A DNA stretch of 9,662 nucleotides from JBFEUI01 sp041547565 (GCA_041547565.1 JBFEUI010000104.1:1-9662), one strand, 5' to 3'. Shown: positions 1 to 7,003, numbered from the stretch's first letter. Notes: generated by a model not told the origin, from the sequence alone. Numbers and translations are program-made.

Positions 1-1715
1 AGCTTGTGCCGTGACAGGTATTCGCTGACGGCGCTGCCGGCCCCACCGGCCACCGCATTGTCTTCGACAGTGACCAGCGCGTCGTGTTCCCGCGCCAGCC
101 TGTCAATCAAGGCACCGTCGAGCGGTTTGATAAAGCGCATGTTGGCGACGGTGGCGTCGAGCTGCTCGGCCGCCTCCATTGCGGGGCCGAGCATGGCACC
201 GAAGGCCAGCAGGGCGACCTTGCTGCCTTGGCGGCGAATCTCGCCCCTGCCGATCTCCAGCGCTGTGAGTTCATCCGATATTTCCACGCCGGGCCCCGTG
301 CCACGGGGATAACGTACCGCAGCCGGGCCATCGTGCAGGAAGCCGGTGGTCAACATCTGGCGGCACTCGTTCTCGTCCGCGGGCGCCATGATCACCATCT
401 CCGGAATGCAGCGCATGAAACTCAGGTCGAAGCTGCCGGCATGGGTGGGGCCGTCGGGACCGACGATACCGGCCCTGTCGATGGCGAACAACACCGGCAG
501 TTGTTGCAACGCCACATCGTGGATCAGCTGGTCATAGGCCCTTTGCAGGAAACTGGAGTAAATGGCCACTACCGGTTTGAGCCCTTCGCAGGCAAGGCCT
601 GCGGCGAGGGTTACCGCATGCTGCTCGGCGATGCCGACATCAAAATAGCGCTCGGGAAAGCGTTCGGAAAACTCGACCAGGCCGGAACCTTCGCGCATGG
701 CCGGTGTGATGCCGACCAGGCGCTCGTCCGCTGCGGCCATGTCGCACAGCCATTGACTGAACACCCTGGTGTAACTGATGCCCGGTGCCGAGGCCTTGAT
801 CTGTCCGGTCTCGACATCGAAGGGAGGCACGCCGTGGTAGAAGCAGGAGTTCTCTTCGGCCGGCCTGTAACCCCGGCCCTTGTGTGTGACCACGTGGAGG
901 AACTGGGGCCCGCTGAGCGAGCGCAGGTTGGCCAGCGTCTTGACCAGAGTCTCCATATCGTGGCCGTCAACGGGGCCGATGTAGTTGAAGCCCAGCTCCT
1001 CGAACATGGTGCCCGGGATCACCATGCCCTTCATGTGTTCCTCGGCGCGCCGGGCCAGCTCCCATGCCGAGGGGATGGTTTTGAGTACCTTTTTGCTGCC
1101 CTCGCGCATCGTGGAGTAGAGCTTGCCGGACAGCACACGCGCCAGGTAGTTCGACATGCCGCCCACGTTGGGGGAGATCGACATCTCGTTGTCGTTGAGT
1201 ATCACCAGCAGGTCGGCATCGAGGTCGCCGGCGTGGTTGAGCGCTTCGAAGGCCATGCCCGCGGTCATCGCGCCGTCGCCGATGACGGCGATCACCTTGC
1301 GCCCGGTCTGCTCCCGGTGGGCCGCCACGGCCATGCCCAGCGCGGCACTGATGGAGGTGCTGGAGTGACCGGTGCCGAAGGTATCGAATGGGCTCTCGCT
1401 GCGTTTGGGGAAACCGGCCAGACCGTCTTTCTGGCGCAAGGTGGCCATCCTGTCACGGCGTCCGGTGAGAATCTTGTGCGGGTAGCTCTGGTGGCCCACG
1501 TCCCACACCAGGCGGTCCTCGGGGGTGTTGAACACATAGTGCAGGGCGATGGTCAGTTCGATTGCGCCCAGGCCCGAAGAGAGGTGCCCCCCCGTCCGGG
1601 CGACCGACTCGACCATGAAATGGCGCAGTTCCTCCGCCAGCTGTTCCAGCTCGGACACGCCAAGCTGGCGCAATTGCGCAGGTTCATTGATGGTTTCAAG
1701 CAGGGATGTCGTCAT
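1..1715 (-). CDS. dxs: 1-deoxy-D-xylulose-5-phosphate synthase, 3' end cut by window
   Basis: Thiamine-diphosphate enzyme that condenses pyruvate and glyceraldehyde 3-phosphate into DXP, the first step of the MEP isoprenoid pathway; cytoplasmic homodimer. The reverse strand is open for 571 codons from ATG at 1715-1713 to the window edge. Visible landmarks are the N-terminal TGGHLSSGLG (His44, matching the catalytic-site His49 of E. coli), the ThDP/Mg motif GDGAMTAG at 146-153 ending in NDN at 174-176, the GIAEQHAVTLAAG stretch with catalytic Glu364 (about 624-626), and the start of the C-terminal transketolase domain. The E. coli enzyme is 620 residues, so roughly 50 residues lie outside the window; this is an edge effect, not a broken gene. 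The start aligns with the usual N-terminus (LLETINEPAQLRQL). No convincing Shine-Dalgarno precedes it. It is the last gene seen of xseB-ispA-dxs, 87 bases after ispA. Identity is near certain. Confidence 0.98.
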   Translation of the reverse strand, partial: MTTSLLETINEPAQLRQLGVSELEQLAEELRHFMVESVARTGGHLSSGLGAIELTIALHYVFNTPEDRLVWDVGHQSYPHKILTGRRDRMATLRQKDGLAGFPKRSESPFDTFGTGHSSTSISAALGMAVAAHREQTGRKVIAVIGDGAMTAGMAFEALNHAGDLDADLLVILNDNEMSISPNVGGMSNYLARVLSGKLYSTMREGSKKVLKTIPSAWELARRAEEHMKGMVIPGTMFEELGFNYIGPVDGHDMETLVKTLANLRSLSGPQFLHVVTHKGRGYRPAEENSCFYHGVPPFDVETGQIKASAPGISYTRVFSQWLCDMAAADERLVGITPAMREGSGLVEFSERFPERYFDVGIAEQHAVTLAAGLACEGLKPVVAIYSSFLQRAYDQLIHDVALQQLPVLFAIDRAGIVGPDGPTHAGSFDLSFMRCIPEMVIMAPADENECRQMLTTGFLHDGPAAVRYPRGTGPGVEISDELTALEIGRGEIRRQGSKVALLAFGAMLGPAMEAAEQLDATVANMRFIKPLDGALIDRLAREHDALVTVEDNAVAGGAGSAVSEYLSRHK

Positions 1716-1758
1716 TAATCAAATATGTAGCTCGAGCAGGCCGGGCGGAAAACCGCCT

Positions 1759-1787
1759 ATAATGGCCCCACAGCGTTCAGCATGCAA
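1759..1787 (-). promoter_or_regulatory. weak candidate promoter for dxs
   Basis: Reading the minus strand, TTGCAT (1787-1782) and CATTAT (1764-1759) are separated by 17 bases. They match the sigma-70 boxes at 3 of 6 and 4 of 6 positions. Transcription would start near 1752, about 37 bases before the dxs ATG. The -35 box lies inside the loop of the hairpin at 1773-1797. Such matches are common by chance; dxs may simply be read through from ispA. Confidence 0.25.
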
Positions 1788-1797
1788 GCTGAAGCGC
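1773..1797. other. intercistronic hairpin between ispA and dxs
   Basis: GCGTTCAGC (1773-1781) pairs with GCTGAAGCGC (1788-1797), giving a 9-bp stem with one bulged base and loop ATGCAA. It starts 5 bases after the ispA stop codon. A second short hairpin lies closer to dxs: GGCGG at 1744-1748 pairs with CCGCC at 1753-1757 across a 4-base loop. Neither is followed by a T tract on the minus strand, so neither looks like an intrinsic terminator. A role in mRNA processing or 3'-end protection of the upstream message is possible but unproven. Confidence 0.4.
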
Positions 1798-1802
1798 CGA
1801 GA

Positions 1803-2693
1803 TCAATGCGCCCGTTCGACAATATAGGCCGAGAGCCAGCGCAGCGGATCGGCCTCGGCGCCAAAGCCTGCCAGCGCGGCCTCGGCCTGGGCATGGCACT
1901 CCCGCGCCTTGGCCTTGGCCCCCTCCAGGCCGAGCAGCGCCGTATAGGTGGGTTTGTTGCGATCCTTATCCGAGCCCTGCGGCTTGCCGAGTGTCTCGGT
2001 ATCGGCCTCGACATCGAGGATGTCGTCGCGGATCTGGAAGGCAAGTCCGATGGTGGCGGCGTAGTCGTCAAGGCGTTGCAGTTGTTCCTCGCCTGTCGCT
2101 TCGGATGCCAGTGCGCCCAGGCGTACACTGGCGCGTATCAGGGCGCCGGTCTTCCAGCGGTGCATGGCCTCCAGCTGCTCAAGTGACAGGGCCTGTCCCA
2201 TTGCCGCCATATCCACGGCCTGTCCTCCCACCATACCGTGGGAGCCGCTGGCCTCTGCAAGGCAACTGACCATCTGCACCCTGCGCCGGGCAGAGACTTC
2301 GAGCTCGGGGGCGTCACTCAGGATCTGGAAGGCGAGCGCCTGCAGTGCGTCACCGGCGAGAATGGCGGTGGCCTCATCAAAGGCGATATGGCAGGTGGGC
2401 TTGCCACGGCGCAGGGCGTCGTCATCCATTGCCGGGAGGTCATCGTGGACCAGGGAGTAGGCGTGAATGCATTCAACGGCGCATGCCGGGGCATCCAGCA
2501 TCTCGGGTGCGATGCCCAGCGCCTTGCCTGTGGCGTAGACCAGCACCGGTCGCACCCGCTTGCCGCCATTGAGCGTGGCGTAGCGCATGGCGCGGTGCAG
2601 GTGTGGCGGGTTGCTGGACTCTGGCGGCAGCCATGTGTCCAGGGCATGTTCCACACGTGCCTGGTAGCTTGAGAGCAGTTGCTTGAGCGGCAT
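1803..2693 (-). CDS. ispA: (2E,6E)-farnesyl diphosphate synthase
   Basis: Trans-prenyltransferase that adds isopentenyl diphosphate to dimethylallyl and geranyl diphosphate to give farnesyl diphosphate, precursor of undecaprenyl phosphate, quinone side chains and haem O. The 296 residues (E. coli: 299) show GGKRVRP at 43-49, the first aspartate-rich motif DDLPAMDDD at 84-92, GGQAVDM at 156-162, the second aspartate-rich motif DDILD at 223-227, and the KDRNKPTY segment at 243-250. The four-residue insertion in the first motif (DDxxxxD) is the form usual in bacterial FPP synthases. The ATG is 5 bases after the xseB stop, so the two are translated from one message; a purine-rich GAGGG in the end of xseB may serve as ribosome binding site. 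A geranylgeranyl or geranyl product cannot be strictly excluded from sequence, but the neighbours xseB and dxs are the classic ispA context. Confidence 0.96.
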   Translation of the reverse strand: MPLKQLLSSYQARVEHALDTWLPPESSNPPHLHRAMRYATLNGGKRVRPVLVYATGKALGIAPEMLDAPACAVECIHAYSLVHDDLPAMDDDALRRGKPTCHIAFDEATAILAGDALQALAFQILSDAPELEVSARRRVQMVSCLAEASGSHGMVGGQAVDMAAMGQALSLEQLEAMHRWKTGALIRASVRLGALASEATGEEQLQRLDDYAATIGLAFQIRDDILDVEADTETLGKPQGSDKDRNKPTYTALLGLEGAKAKARECHAQAEAALAGFGAEADPLRWLSAYIVERAH

Positions 2694-2698
2694 CGGTG

Positions 2699-2950
2699 TT
2701 ATTCACCGCCCTCTTCGAAGTCCACCAGCGCGGCATCGGGGCTCTTTTCCAGCAGCGTCTGTACCCGTTGCTCTGCGCTTTGCAGGGCCTGCTGGCAGCT
2801 GCGCGTCAATTCGATTCCGCGTTCAAAGTCCTTCAGCGAATCCTCCAGGCTCAACTCGCCCTGTTCCATTCTTGCGACGAGTTGCTCAAGTTCGCTGAGG
2901 GCCTTCTCGAAGTCGAATTCGTCCGTGCTGCTTTTTGACTTTTTCGGCAT
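2699..2950 (-). CDS. xseB: exodeoxyribonuclease VII small subunit
   Basis: Small subunit of exonuclease VII, which degrades single-stranded DNA in both directions to acid-soluble oligonucleotides; several XseB chains assemble on one XseA. The 83-residue protein (E. coli: 80) has the family core: DFEKALSELEQLVARMEQGE at about 13-32, then LSLEDSLKDFERGIELTRSC, two predicted amphipathic helices, and a charged acidic tail. The N-terminus is lysine-rich (MPKKSKSS). The start is supported by GGAG at 2961-2958, 7 bases upstream of the ATG. It is the first gene of a probable xseB-ispA-dxs operon, and the divergent gene on the other strand starts about 160 bases away. The xseA partner is not in this window, which is usual. 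Confidence 0.95.
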   Translation of the reverse strand: MPKKSKSSTDEFDFEKALSELEQLVARMEQGELSLEDSLKDFERGIELTRSCQQALQSAEQRVQTLLEKSPDAALVDFEEGGE

Positions 2951-2977
2951 CAGTTTGCTCCAGATTTGTGCTGCGCT

Positions 2978-3006
2978 ACGGTACCCCAGAGGGTGGGTAG
3001 GGTCAA
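2978..3006 (-). promoter_or_regulatory. candidate sigma-70 promoter for xseB-ispA-dxs
   Basis: On the minus strand TTGACC (3006-3001, 5 of 6 to TTGACA) is followed after exactly 17 bases by TACCGT (2983-2978, 3 of 6 to TATAAT). Predicted start is near 2971, leaving a leader of about 20 bases that includes the GGAG site of xseB. The good -35 and position favour it; the -10 is weak. Confidence 0.35.
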
Positions 3007-3110
3007 ACCGGTATACGGGGGTGGTTTTTGCCGTGGCGCAGACTAGTATCCAAATGAGAACGGCGTATTTTACTGGATATATCTCAAATAACCGAGAGCG
3101 GGGCTGCTGG

Positions 3111-3923
3111 ATGAGAAATATCGTGCATTATCTTGTGGTTATCACCATGCTACTGGCCTCAGTGCATGCTCGTGCCGCTGTGGAGGACTACGCCATAACT
3201 GCGGGGGTGGAACAGTTCCTGTGGCAGGAGTTTGACCGGTCGGGCTCCAAACTGCTCGATGAAACCGGCCCCCGCTATTTTGTCGCCATCGAGGCTGAAA
3301 AGCGCATCAGCCGGGTGTGGCGTTATGGGTTTCTGGCCAAACTCTACTCAGGACAGGTCGACTATGACGGAGAGCGGTGTGACCTGTTGAGCTCAAGTTG
3401 CACCCAGTACTCGACGGATACCGATTATGACGGCTGGAATATGGAGGTGGATTTTTTTCAGTCTCTGCGGCAGCCCGGTGCCGCGGAGGGGGACAGTGCG
3501 TGGTACCTGCGCTATAGCCTTGGCTATGACAGCTGGCGTCGAAATATACTCGGCAGCGGTGGCTATGAGGAAAAATACCAGAGTTTTTATGGGCGTCTGG
3601 GCGTTGACTATCATGCAGCGGCAGGCTGGCGTATTCAGGGTGGTGTGAAATACCCTTTCAATACCATCGAGGACGTTGGGCTGACCTCGCTGGGCTTTGC
3701 CAGTGACCCGACCCTGAAACCGGGTGGCGATTTCAGCTTGTATCTGGCAGCGCAATACCGTTTCCATCCCAACTGGGGCATGGGGGCCTTTTACGACAGT
3801 TTTCGATTCAAAAAATCCGGCACAGAAAGAGTCTACCATCCGGGGCTGGCGGCCATGTTTGATGTGTGGCAGCCGGAGAGCCGGCAGGATATATACGGCA
3901 TTAAGCTTGAATACCACTTCTAG
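3111..3923 (+). CDS. putative outer-membrane beta-barrel protein of unknown function
   Basis: I do not recognise a named family. The 270-residue protein begins with a signal peptide: MRNIV, a hydrophobic stretch to about residue 17, and an ARA|A type cleavage site near residue 22. The mature part is rich in aromatic residues and shows alternating polar/apolar segments typical of beta strands (for example near 56-61, 131-139, 158-167, 208-218). It ends in IKLEYHF, matching the C-terminal beta signal with terminal Phe recognised by the Bam machinery. Two cysteines (90 and 97) sit in a probable loop and could form a disulfide. The start at 3111 was chosen because the signal peptide begins there; the same frame stays open upstream, but that part runs antisense to xseB. 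No strong Shine-Dalgarno is seen. pcnB starts 49 bases downstream on the same strand with no terminator between, but no functional link is implied. Substrate and role are unknown. Confidence 0.8.
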   Translation: MRNIVHYLVVITMLLASVHARAAVEDYAITAGVEQFLWQEFDRSGSKLLDETGPRYFVAIEAEKRISRVWRYGFLAKLYSGQVDYDGERCDLLSSSCTQYSTDTDYDGWNMEVDFFQSLRQPGAAEGDSAWYLRYSLGYDSWRRNILGSGGYEEKYQSFYGRLGVDYHAAAGWRIQGGVKYPFNTIEDVGLTSLGFASDPTLKPGGDFSLYLAAQYRFHPNWGMGAFYDSFRFKKSGTERVYHPGLAAMFDVWQPESRQDIYGIKLEYHF

Positions 3924-3960
3924 CTGGTATGCGGCGGACAACATCTATAGAAAAGCGTGG

Positions 3961-3966
3961 TAGAAT
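3961..3966 (+). promoter_or_regulatory. -10-like box abutting the pcnB start
   Basis: TAGAAT (5 of 6 to TATAAT) ends 6 bases before the pcnB ATG. Seventeen bases upstream is ACAACA (3938-3943), only 3 of 6 to the -35 consensus. If used, transcription would begin at or within a base or two of the start codon, giving a leaderless message. The match may be chance. Confidence 0.3.
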
Positions 3967-3972
3967 CCGCCC

Positions 3973-5346
3973 ATGTTTTCATGGCTGAAAAAGTCCAGGG
4001 CGAAAAAAAACGGTGCAGCCCGTGTTGAAGCGGATCGTTCTCACGAGCCGATCATCGTCTCCCGCTCCGATCACAGTATCTCGCGCAGCAACATCAGTGA
4101 GAATGCGCTGAAGGTACTCTATCGCCTGAACAAGGCGGGATACCAAAGCTATCTGGTCGGAGGCGGTGTGCGCGATCTGCTGCTGGGGCGTGAACCCAAG
4201 GATTTCGATGTCGCCACCGATGCCCACCCGGAGGAGATTCGCAAGCTGTTTCGCAACTGTCGCCTGATCGGGCGACGTTTTCGCCTGGCCCATATCCATT
4301 TCGGCCGCGAGATCATCGAGGTGGCCACCTTCCGCGCGGCACACGCCGGCGAGGAGGGTGAGGGGTTGACCGAGAATGGCATGATCGTGCGCGATAACGT
4401 CTACGGCAGTCTGGAGGACGATGCCTGGCGGCGCGACTTTACCGTGAATGCGCTCTACTACAACGTGCGCGACTTCTCCGTGGTGGACTATACCGGCGGT
4501 ATCGCCGACCTTGAGGCGGGGCGTTTGCAGATCATCGGTGACCCGCAGGTGCGTTTTCGCGAAGACCCGGTGCGCATGCTCAGGGCGGTGCGCTTTGCCG
4601 CCAAACTGGGTTTTCGCATTGCGCCGGAGTGCGAGGAGGCGATCACCACGCTTGCACCGCTGCTGGCGGAAGTGGCGCCGGCCAGGTTGTTCGATGAAAC
4701 GCTCAAGCTGTTCATGTCCGGCTACGCCGTGGAAACCTTTGAACTGCTGCGCCACTACGACCTGTTTGCCCACCTGTTCCCCGAGACCGATGAATGGCTG
4801 AGTCACGAGGAGAACCACTTCCCGCTGACGCTGCTGATCCACGCGCTGGAGAACACCGACAAGCGCATCGAAGAAGGCAAGCCCGTCACACCGGCATTCC
4901 TGTTTGCGGCGCTGCTGTGGGAGCCGACACGCCACCTGGCGGGTCTGATGCAGAACGAAAAAACCGGCCCGATCCAGGCGCTGCAGGAGGCGGGCGACGA
5001 GGTGGTGGCACGGCAGGTCAGGCGGGTATCGGTACCCAAACGCTTCAGCCTGCAGTCACGCGAGATCTGGACCATGCAGGAACGCCTGACGCGGCGTCAG
5101 GGCAAGCGTGCCATGAGACTGGTGGAACACCCGCGTTTCCGCGCGGCCTACGATTTTCTGCTGCTGCGTCAGCAAAGCGGTGAGGATGTGGGCGAGCTGG
5201 CCGAGTGGTGGACACGCTACCAGGAGGCGGACGAGGCGGGGCGTATCGCCCTGGTCAAGGGACTCGGTGGCGGTCAGAAAGCGCGCGGACGGCGCCGTCG
5301 CCCCAGAAAAAGAAGAGCGCCCAACACGAAGCAATCTGCTGAGTAG
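3973..5346 (+). CDS. pcnB: poly(A) polymerase I
   Basis: Template-independent nucleotidyltransferase that adds 3' poly(A) tails to RNA and so promotes decay of regulatory RNAs and mRNA fragments. The 457 residues (E. coli: 465) carry the polymerase-beta-fold signature GGGVRDLLLG at 63-72 with the catalytic pair D77/D79 in KDFDVATDA, the third carboxylate region EVATFR near 116-121, RRDFTVNALYY at 153-163, and EDPVRMLRAVRFA at 197-209. The C-terminal tail is strongly basic (GRRRRPRKRRAP), as in E. coli PAP I, and separates it from the CCA-adding enzyme, which shares the head domain. The N-terminus (NISENALKVLYRLNKAGY) aligns with the E. coli protein and fixes the frame. No Shine-Dalgarno precedes the ATG, which suggests weak or leaderless translation. 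folK follows after 30 bases and is probably co-transcribed. Confidence 0.97.
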   Translation: MFSWLKKSRAKKNGAARVEADRSHEPIIVSRSDHSISRSNISENALKVLYRLNKAGYQSYLVGGGVRDLLLGREPKDFDVATDAHPEEIRKLFRNCRLIGRRFRLAHIHFGREIIEVATFRAAHAGEEGEGLTENGMIVRDNVYGSLEDDAWRRDFTVNALYYNVRDFSVVDYTGGIADLEAGRLQIIGDPQVRFREDPVRMLRAVRFAAKLGFRIAPECEEAITTLAPLLAEVAPARLFDETLKLFMSGYAVETFELLRHYDLFAHLFPETDEWLSHEENHFPLTLLIHALENTDKRIEEGKPVTPAFLFAALLWEPTRHLAGLMQNEKTGPIQALQEAGDEVVARQVRRVSVPKRFSLQSREIWTMQERLTRRQGKRAMRLVEHPRFRAAYDFLLLRQQSGEDVGELAEWWTRYQEADEAGRIALVKGLGGGQKARGRRRRPRKRRAPNTKQSAE

Positions 5347-5376
5347 ATACGCCCTCCTGAAATCCCCTACTTTGCT

Positions 5377-5865
5377 ATGATGACCATTGCCTATATCGCC
5401 CTGGGCAGCAATCTGGATGACCCGGTCAGACAGGTCGGTGGTGCGCTAAAGACTCTGGATGCCCTGCCCCGGAGCCGGCTCATCGGCGCATCCGGGCTGT
5501 ATCGCAGTTCCCCCATGGGACCGGCCGATCAACCCGACTACATCAATGCCGTGGCAGCCATTGAAACCCAGCTGCAACCCCTGGAACTGCTGGACGCTCT
5601 GCAGGCCGTTGAGCAGGCGCATGGGCGGGTGCGCAAGGAGCGCTGGGGGCCGCGTACCCTCGACCTTGACCTGCTGCTTTACGGTGACTGGACCATAGAT
5701 GAGCCGCGCCTTCAGGTGCCTCATCCCGGTCTGCATCAGCGTAACTTTGTGCTGTTGCCGCTTTACGATATCGCGCCGGGCCTGGTGCTGCCGGACGGGC
5801 GTAAGTTGAGTGAGATAGTGGCGGCTTGCAGTCGGGAGGGGATTGTTGCTGTTGATGAGGGGTAG
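5377..5865 (+). CDS. folK: 2-amino-4-hydroxy-6-hydroxymethyldihydropteridine diphosphokinase (HPPK)
   Basis: Transfers diphosphate from ATP to 6-hydroxymethyl-7,8-dihydropterin, producing the substrate of dihydropteroate synthase in folate synthesis. The 162 residues (E. coli: 159) contain IALGSNLDDP at the N-terminus, the loop region GLYRSSPMGPADQPDYINAV, and the HPPK signature RWGPRTLDLDLLLYG at 89-103 whose Asp96 and Asp98 bind the two magnesium ions. PHPGLHQRNFVLLPL follows, as is usual. Two in-frame ATGs (5377 and 5380) are equally possible starts; the second gives MTIAYIALGSN, close to other family members. No clear ribosome binding site is visible. It lies 30 bases after pcnB, the pairing found in Pseudomonas, and its product pool links to PanB, which uses methylene-tetrahydrofolate. 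Confidence 0.97.
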   Translation: MMTIAYIALGSNLDDPVRQVGGALKTLDALPRSRLIGASGLYRSSPMGPADQPDYINAVAAIETQLQPLELLDALQAVEQAHGRVRKERWGPRTLDLDLLLYGDWTIDEPRLQVPHPGLHQRNFVLLPLYDIAPGLVLPDGRKLSEIVAACSREGIVAVDEG

Positions 5866-6144
5866 AGGTGTTTTGCCCGCTGACACCCAGCATTTCTTTT
5901 TTCTTTTCTTACAGGCCTTCTTGTCAGTAGCGACAAGAAGTAGGCAAGGCTGCCGCGTCCTGCTCACGCCCCTCACCTACATCCATCTAGGCGAGAAACG
6001 CCATCCCGCTCTCGCGGCCTGCGGTGCCCTTCGCTCCCACCCGTCTTTATCAGGCCCCCATCAGACAGAGCGCACCGGCTCACGGCGTCCATGCCGCTCG
6101 GCCTGAGCCGACCGGCGGTCACGAAGCACTCGCGACGGGAATTG
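5866..6144. other. structured non-coding block after folK
   Basis: No convincing gene is present. The block opens with a pyrimidine tract (about 5893-5909, T/C only) followed by a perfect 9-bp inverted repeat, CTTCTTGTC at 5917-5925 and GACAAGAAG at 5932-5940 with a 6-base loop. Further dyads are GCGAGA (5991-5996) with TCTCGC (6010-6015), and CGGCTCA (6076-6082) with TGAGCCG (6104-6110) enclosing a smaller CGGC/GCCG hairpin (6083-6086, 6093-6096). A run of 87 codons starting inside folK crosses it but has no family signature or start site. The density of dyads suggests an interspersed repeat or structured RNA; copy number cannot be judged from one window. Confidence 0.4.
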
Positions 6145-6171
6145 AACCCTTCGTTTAACGAAGGGTTTTTT
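6145..6171 (+). terminator. strong intrinsic terminator after folK
   Basis: AACCCTTCG (6145-6153) pairs perfectly with CGAAGGGTT (6159-6167) around loop TTTAA, and the right arm runs into six T residues (6166-6171). The T tract is on the plus strand, so it would end transcripts arriving from pcnB-folK and insulate the kinase-pan genes downstream. The right arm on the minus strand has a matching A-rich flank but no T tract adjacent to the stem in that direction beyond AAGGG, so it looks one-directional. Confidence 0.85.
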
Positions 6172-6338
6172 GCAACCCCCTTCTACCACACTGCAGGTTG
6201 TCAAATCGACCGGGGGTGAGCTGCAGGATAGTGGCGAGCGGCGGCGCCGAAAACGACCGTTTACAGCGAAACAATATTAATGCTGTCCCTGCACCGTGTT
6301 ATGCTGTGGCCCATAATGTGACCTGAAAGACGACCATA
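6172..6338 (+). promoter_or_regulatory. leader region of the kinase gene with a possible -10 box
   Basis: This 167-base stretch has no gene. CATAAT at 6312-6317 (5 of 6 to TATAAT) lies 21 bases before the GTG start and is the best -10 candidate, but no good -35 sits 16-18 bases upstream of it. An alternative is TTTACA at 6260-6265 without a well-spaced -10. A promoter is expected here because a terminator closes the upstream unit; the exact boxes are uncertain. Confidence 0.3.
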
Positions 6339-6983
6339 GTGAATGATCTTCGTTTTATCGTGGTAGAGGGGCCCATCGGTGTGGGGAAAACCACCTTGGC
6401 CCGGCGTCTGGCCGACACCTTTGGCAGCGATCTGCTGCTGGAGGGCGCGGAGGAAAACCCCTTCCTGGAACGCTTCTACCAGGACCCTGTCAGCGGTGCC
6501 CTGCCATTGCAGATGTTTTTCCTGTTCCAGCGGGCACGACAGCTGCAGGAGTTGCGCCAGGGGGACATGTTCGAACCGGTGCGGGTGGCCGATTTTATGA
6601 TGGAGAAGGATCGCCTGTTCGCGCAGTTGACCCTGGATGAGGACGAGTTGCGCCTCTATGAACAGGCCTACGAGCATCTGACACTGGATGCGCCTGTGCC
6701 CGACCTGGTGATCTATCTGCAGGCACCGGTAGATGTGCTGCGTGAGCGCATTGCACGGCGGGGACGCAACGGCGAGCAGCATGTGACCAGTGACTATCTG
6801 GAGCAGGTGGTGGATAGTTATGCCCGCTTCTTCCATCATTACAGTGACGCACCTTTGCTGATCGTCAATGCGACGGAGATTGATCTGGCGAGCAGCGAGG
6901 ATGACTATCAGGCCCTGCTGCGGCAGGTCCGCACGATCAAAAGCGGTCGGCACTTCTACAATCCGATGCCGGCGATTTTGTAA
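6339..6983 (+). CDS. deoxynucleoside kinase (dAK/dGK-like)
   Basis: P-loop kinase expected to phosphorylate a deoxynucleoside to its 5'-monophosphate for salvage. The 214 residues show a Walker A motif GPIGVGKTT at 11-19, an EENPFLERFY segment at 38-47 typical of bacterial members, DFMMEKDRLFA at 85-95 in the region where the family carries its (D/E)RS-type substrate motif, the core strand PDLVIYLQAP at 121-130, and an arginine-rich LID-like stretch RERIARRGRNGE at 135-146. The start is GTG at 6339, read as Met; the only nearby ATG (6343) is out of frame and starting later would cut into the first strand before the P-loop. The ribosome site is weak. It is followed after 20 bases by panB, so the two are probably co-transcribed. 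Which deoxynucleoside it prefers cannot be read from the sequence; thymidylate kinase is less likely because TMPK-specific motifs are absent. Confidence 0.88.
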   Translation: MNDLRFIVVEGPIGVGKTTLARRLADTFGSDLLLEGAEENPFLERFYQDPVSGALPLQMFFLFQRARQLQELRQGDMFEPVRVADFMMEKDRLFAQLTLDEDELRLYEQAYEHLTLDAPVPDLVIYLQAPVDVLRERIARRGRNGEQHVTSDYLEQVVDSYARFFHHYSDAPLLIVNATEIDLASSEDDYQALLRQVRTIKSGRHFYNPMPAIL

Positions 6984-7003
6984 CCAACACGATTGAGAGT
7001 CCT

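Noticed and set aside
1..5. Window opens with AGCTT, half of a HindIII site
   Set aside because: Five bases match by chance often enough; it might reflect a clone end, but nothing else supports that.
84..1718. A 544-codon open frame on the plus strand opposite dxs
   Set aside because: It is the antisense shadow of a high-GC gene whose minus-strand product is unmistakably Dxs. It has no recognisable domains or start signals.
2679..3110. Upstream extension of the barrel-protein frame to 2679
   Set aside because: The extra 144 codons overlap xseB and the end of ispA in antisense, and the signal peptide begins at 3111, so the longer start is not credible.
3979..4935. A 318-codon minus-strand frame across pcnB
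   Set aside because: It lies opposite well-conserved poly(A) polymerase motifs and shows no family resemblance.
5917..5940. Perfect 9-bp hairpin considered as a terminator
   Set aside because: No T tract follows the stem on either strand; the T-rich stretch precedes it on the plus strand.
6131..6156. tRNA T-arm-like GGGTTCAATTCCC on the minus strand
   Set aside because: Only three of five T-stem pairs form without a mismatch, no acceptor stem, anticodon arm or CCA follows, and half of the motif is explained by the terminator stem.
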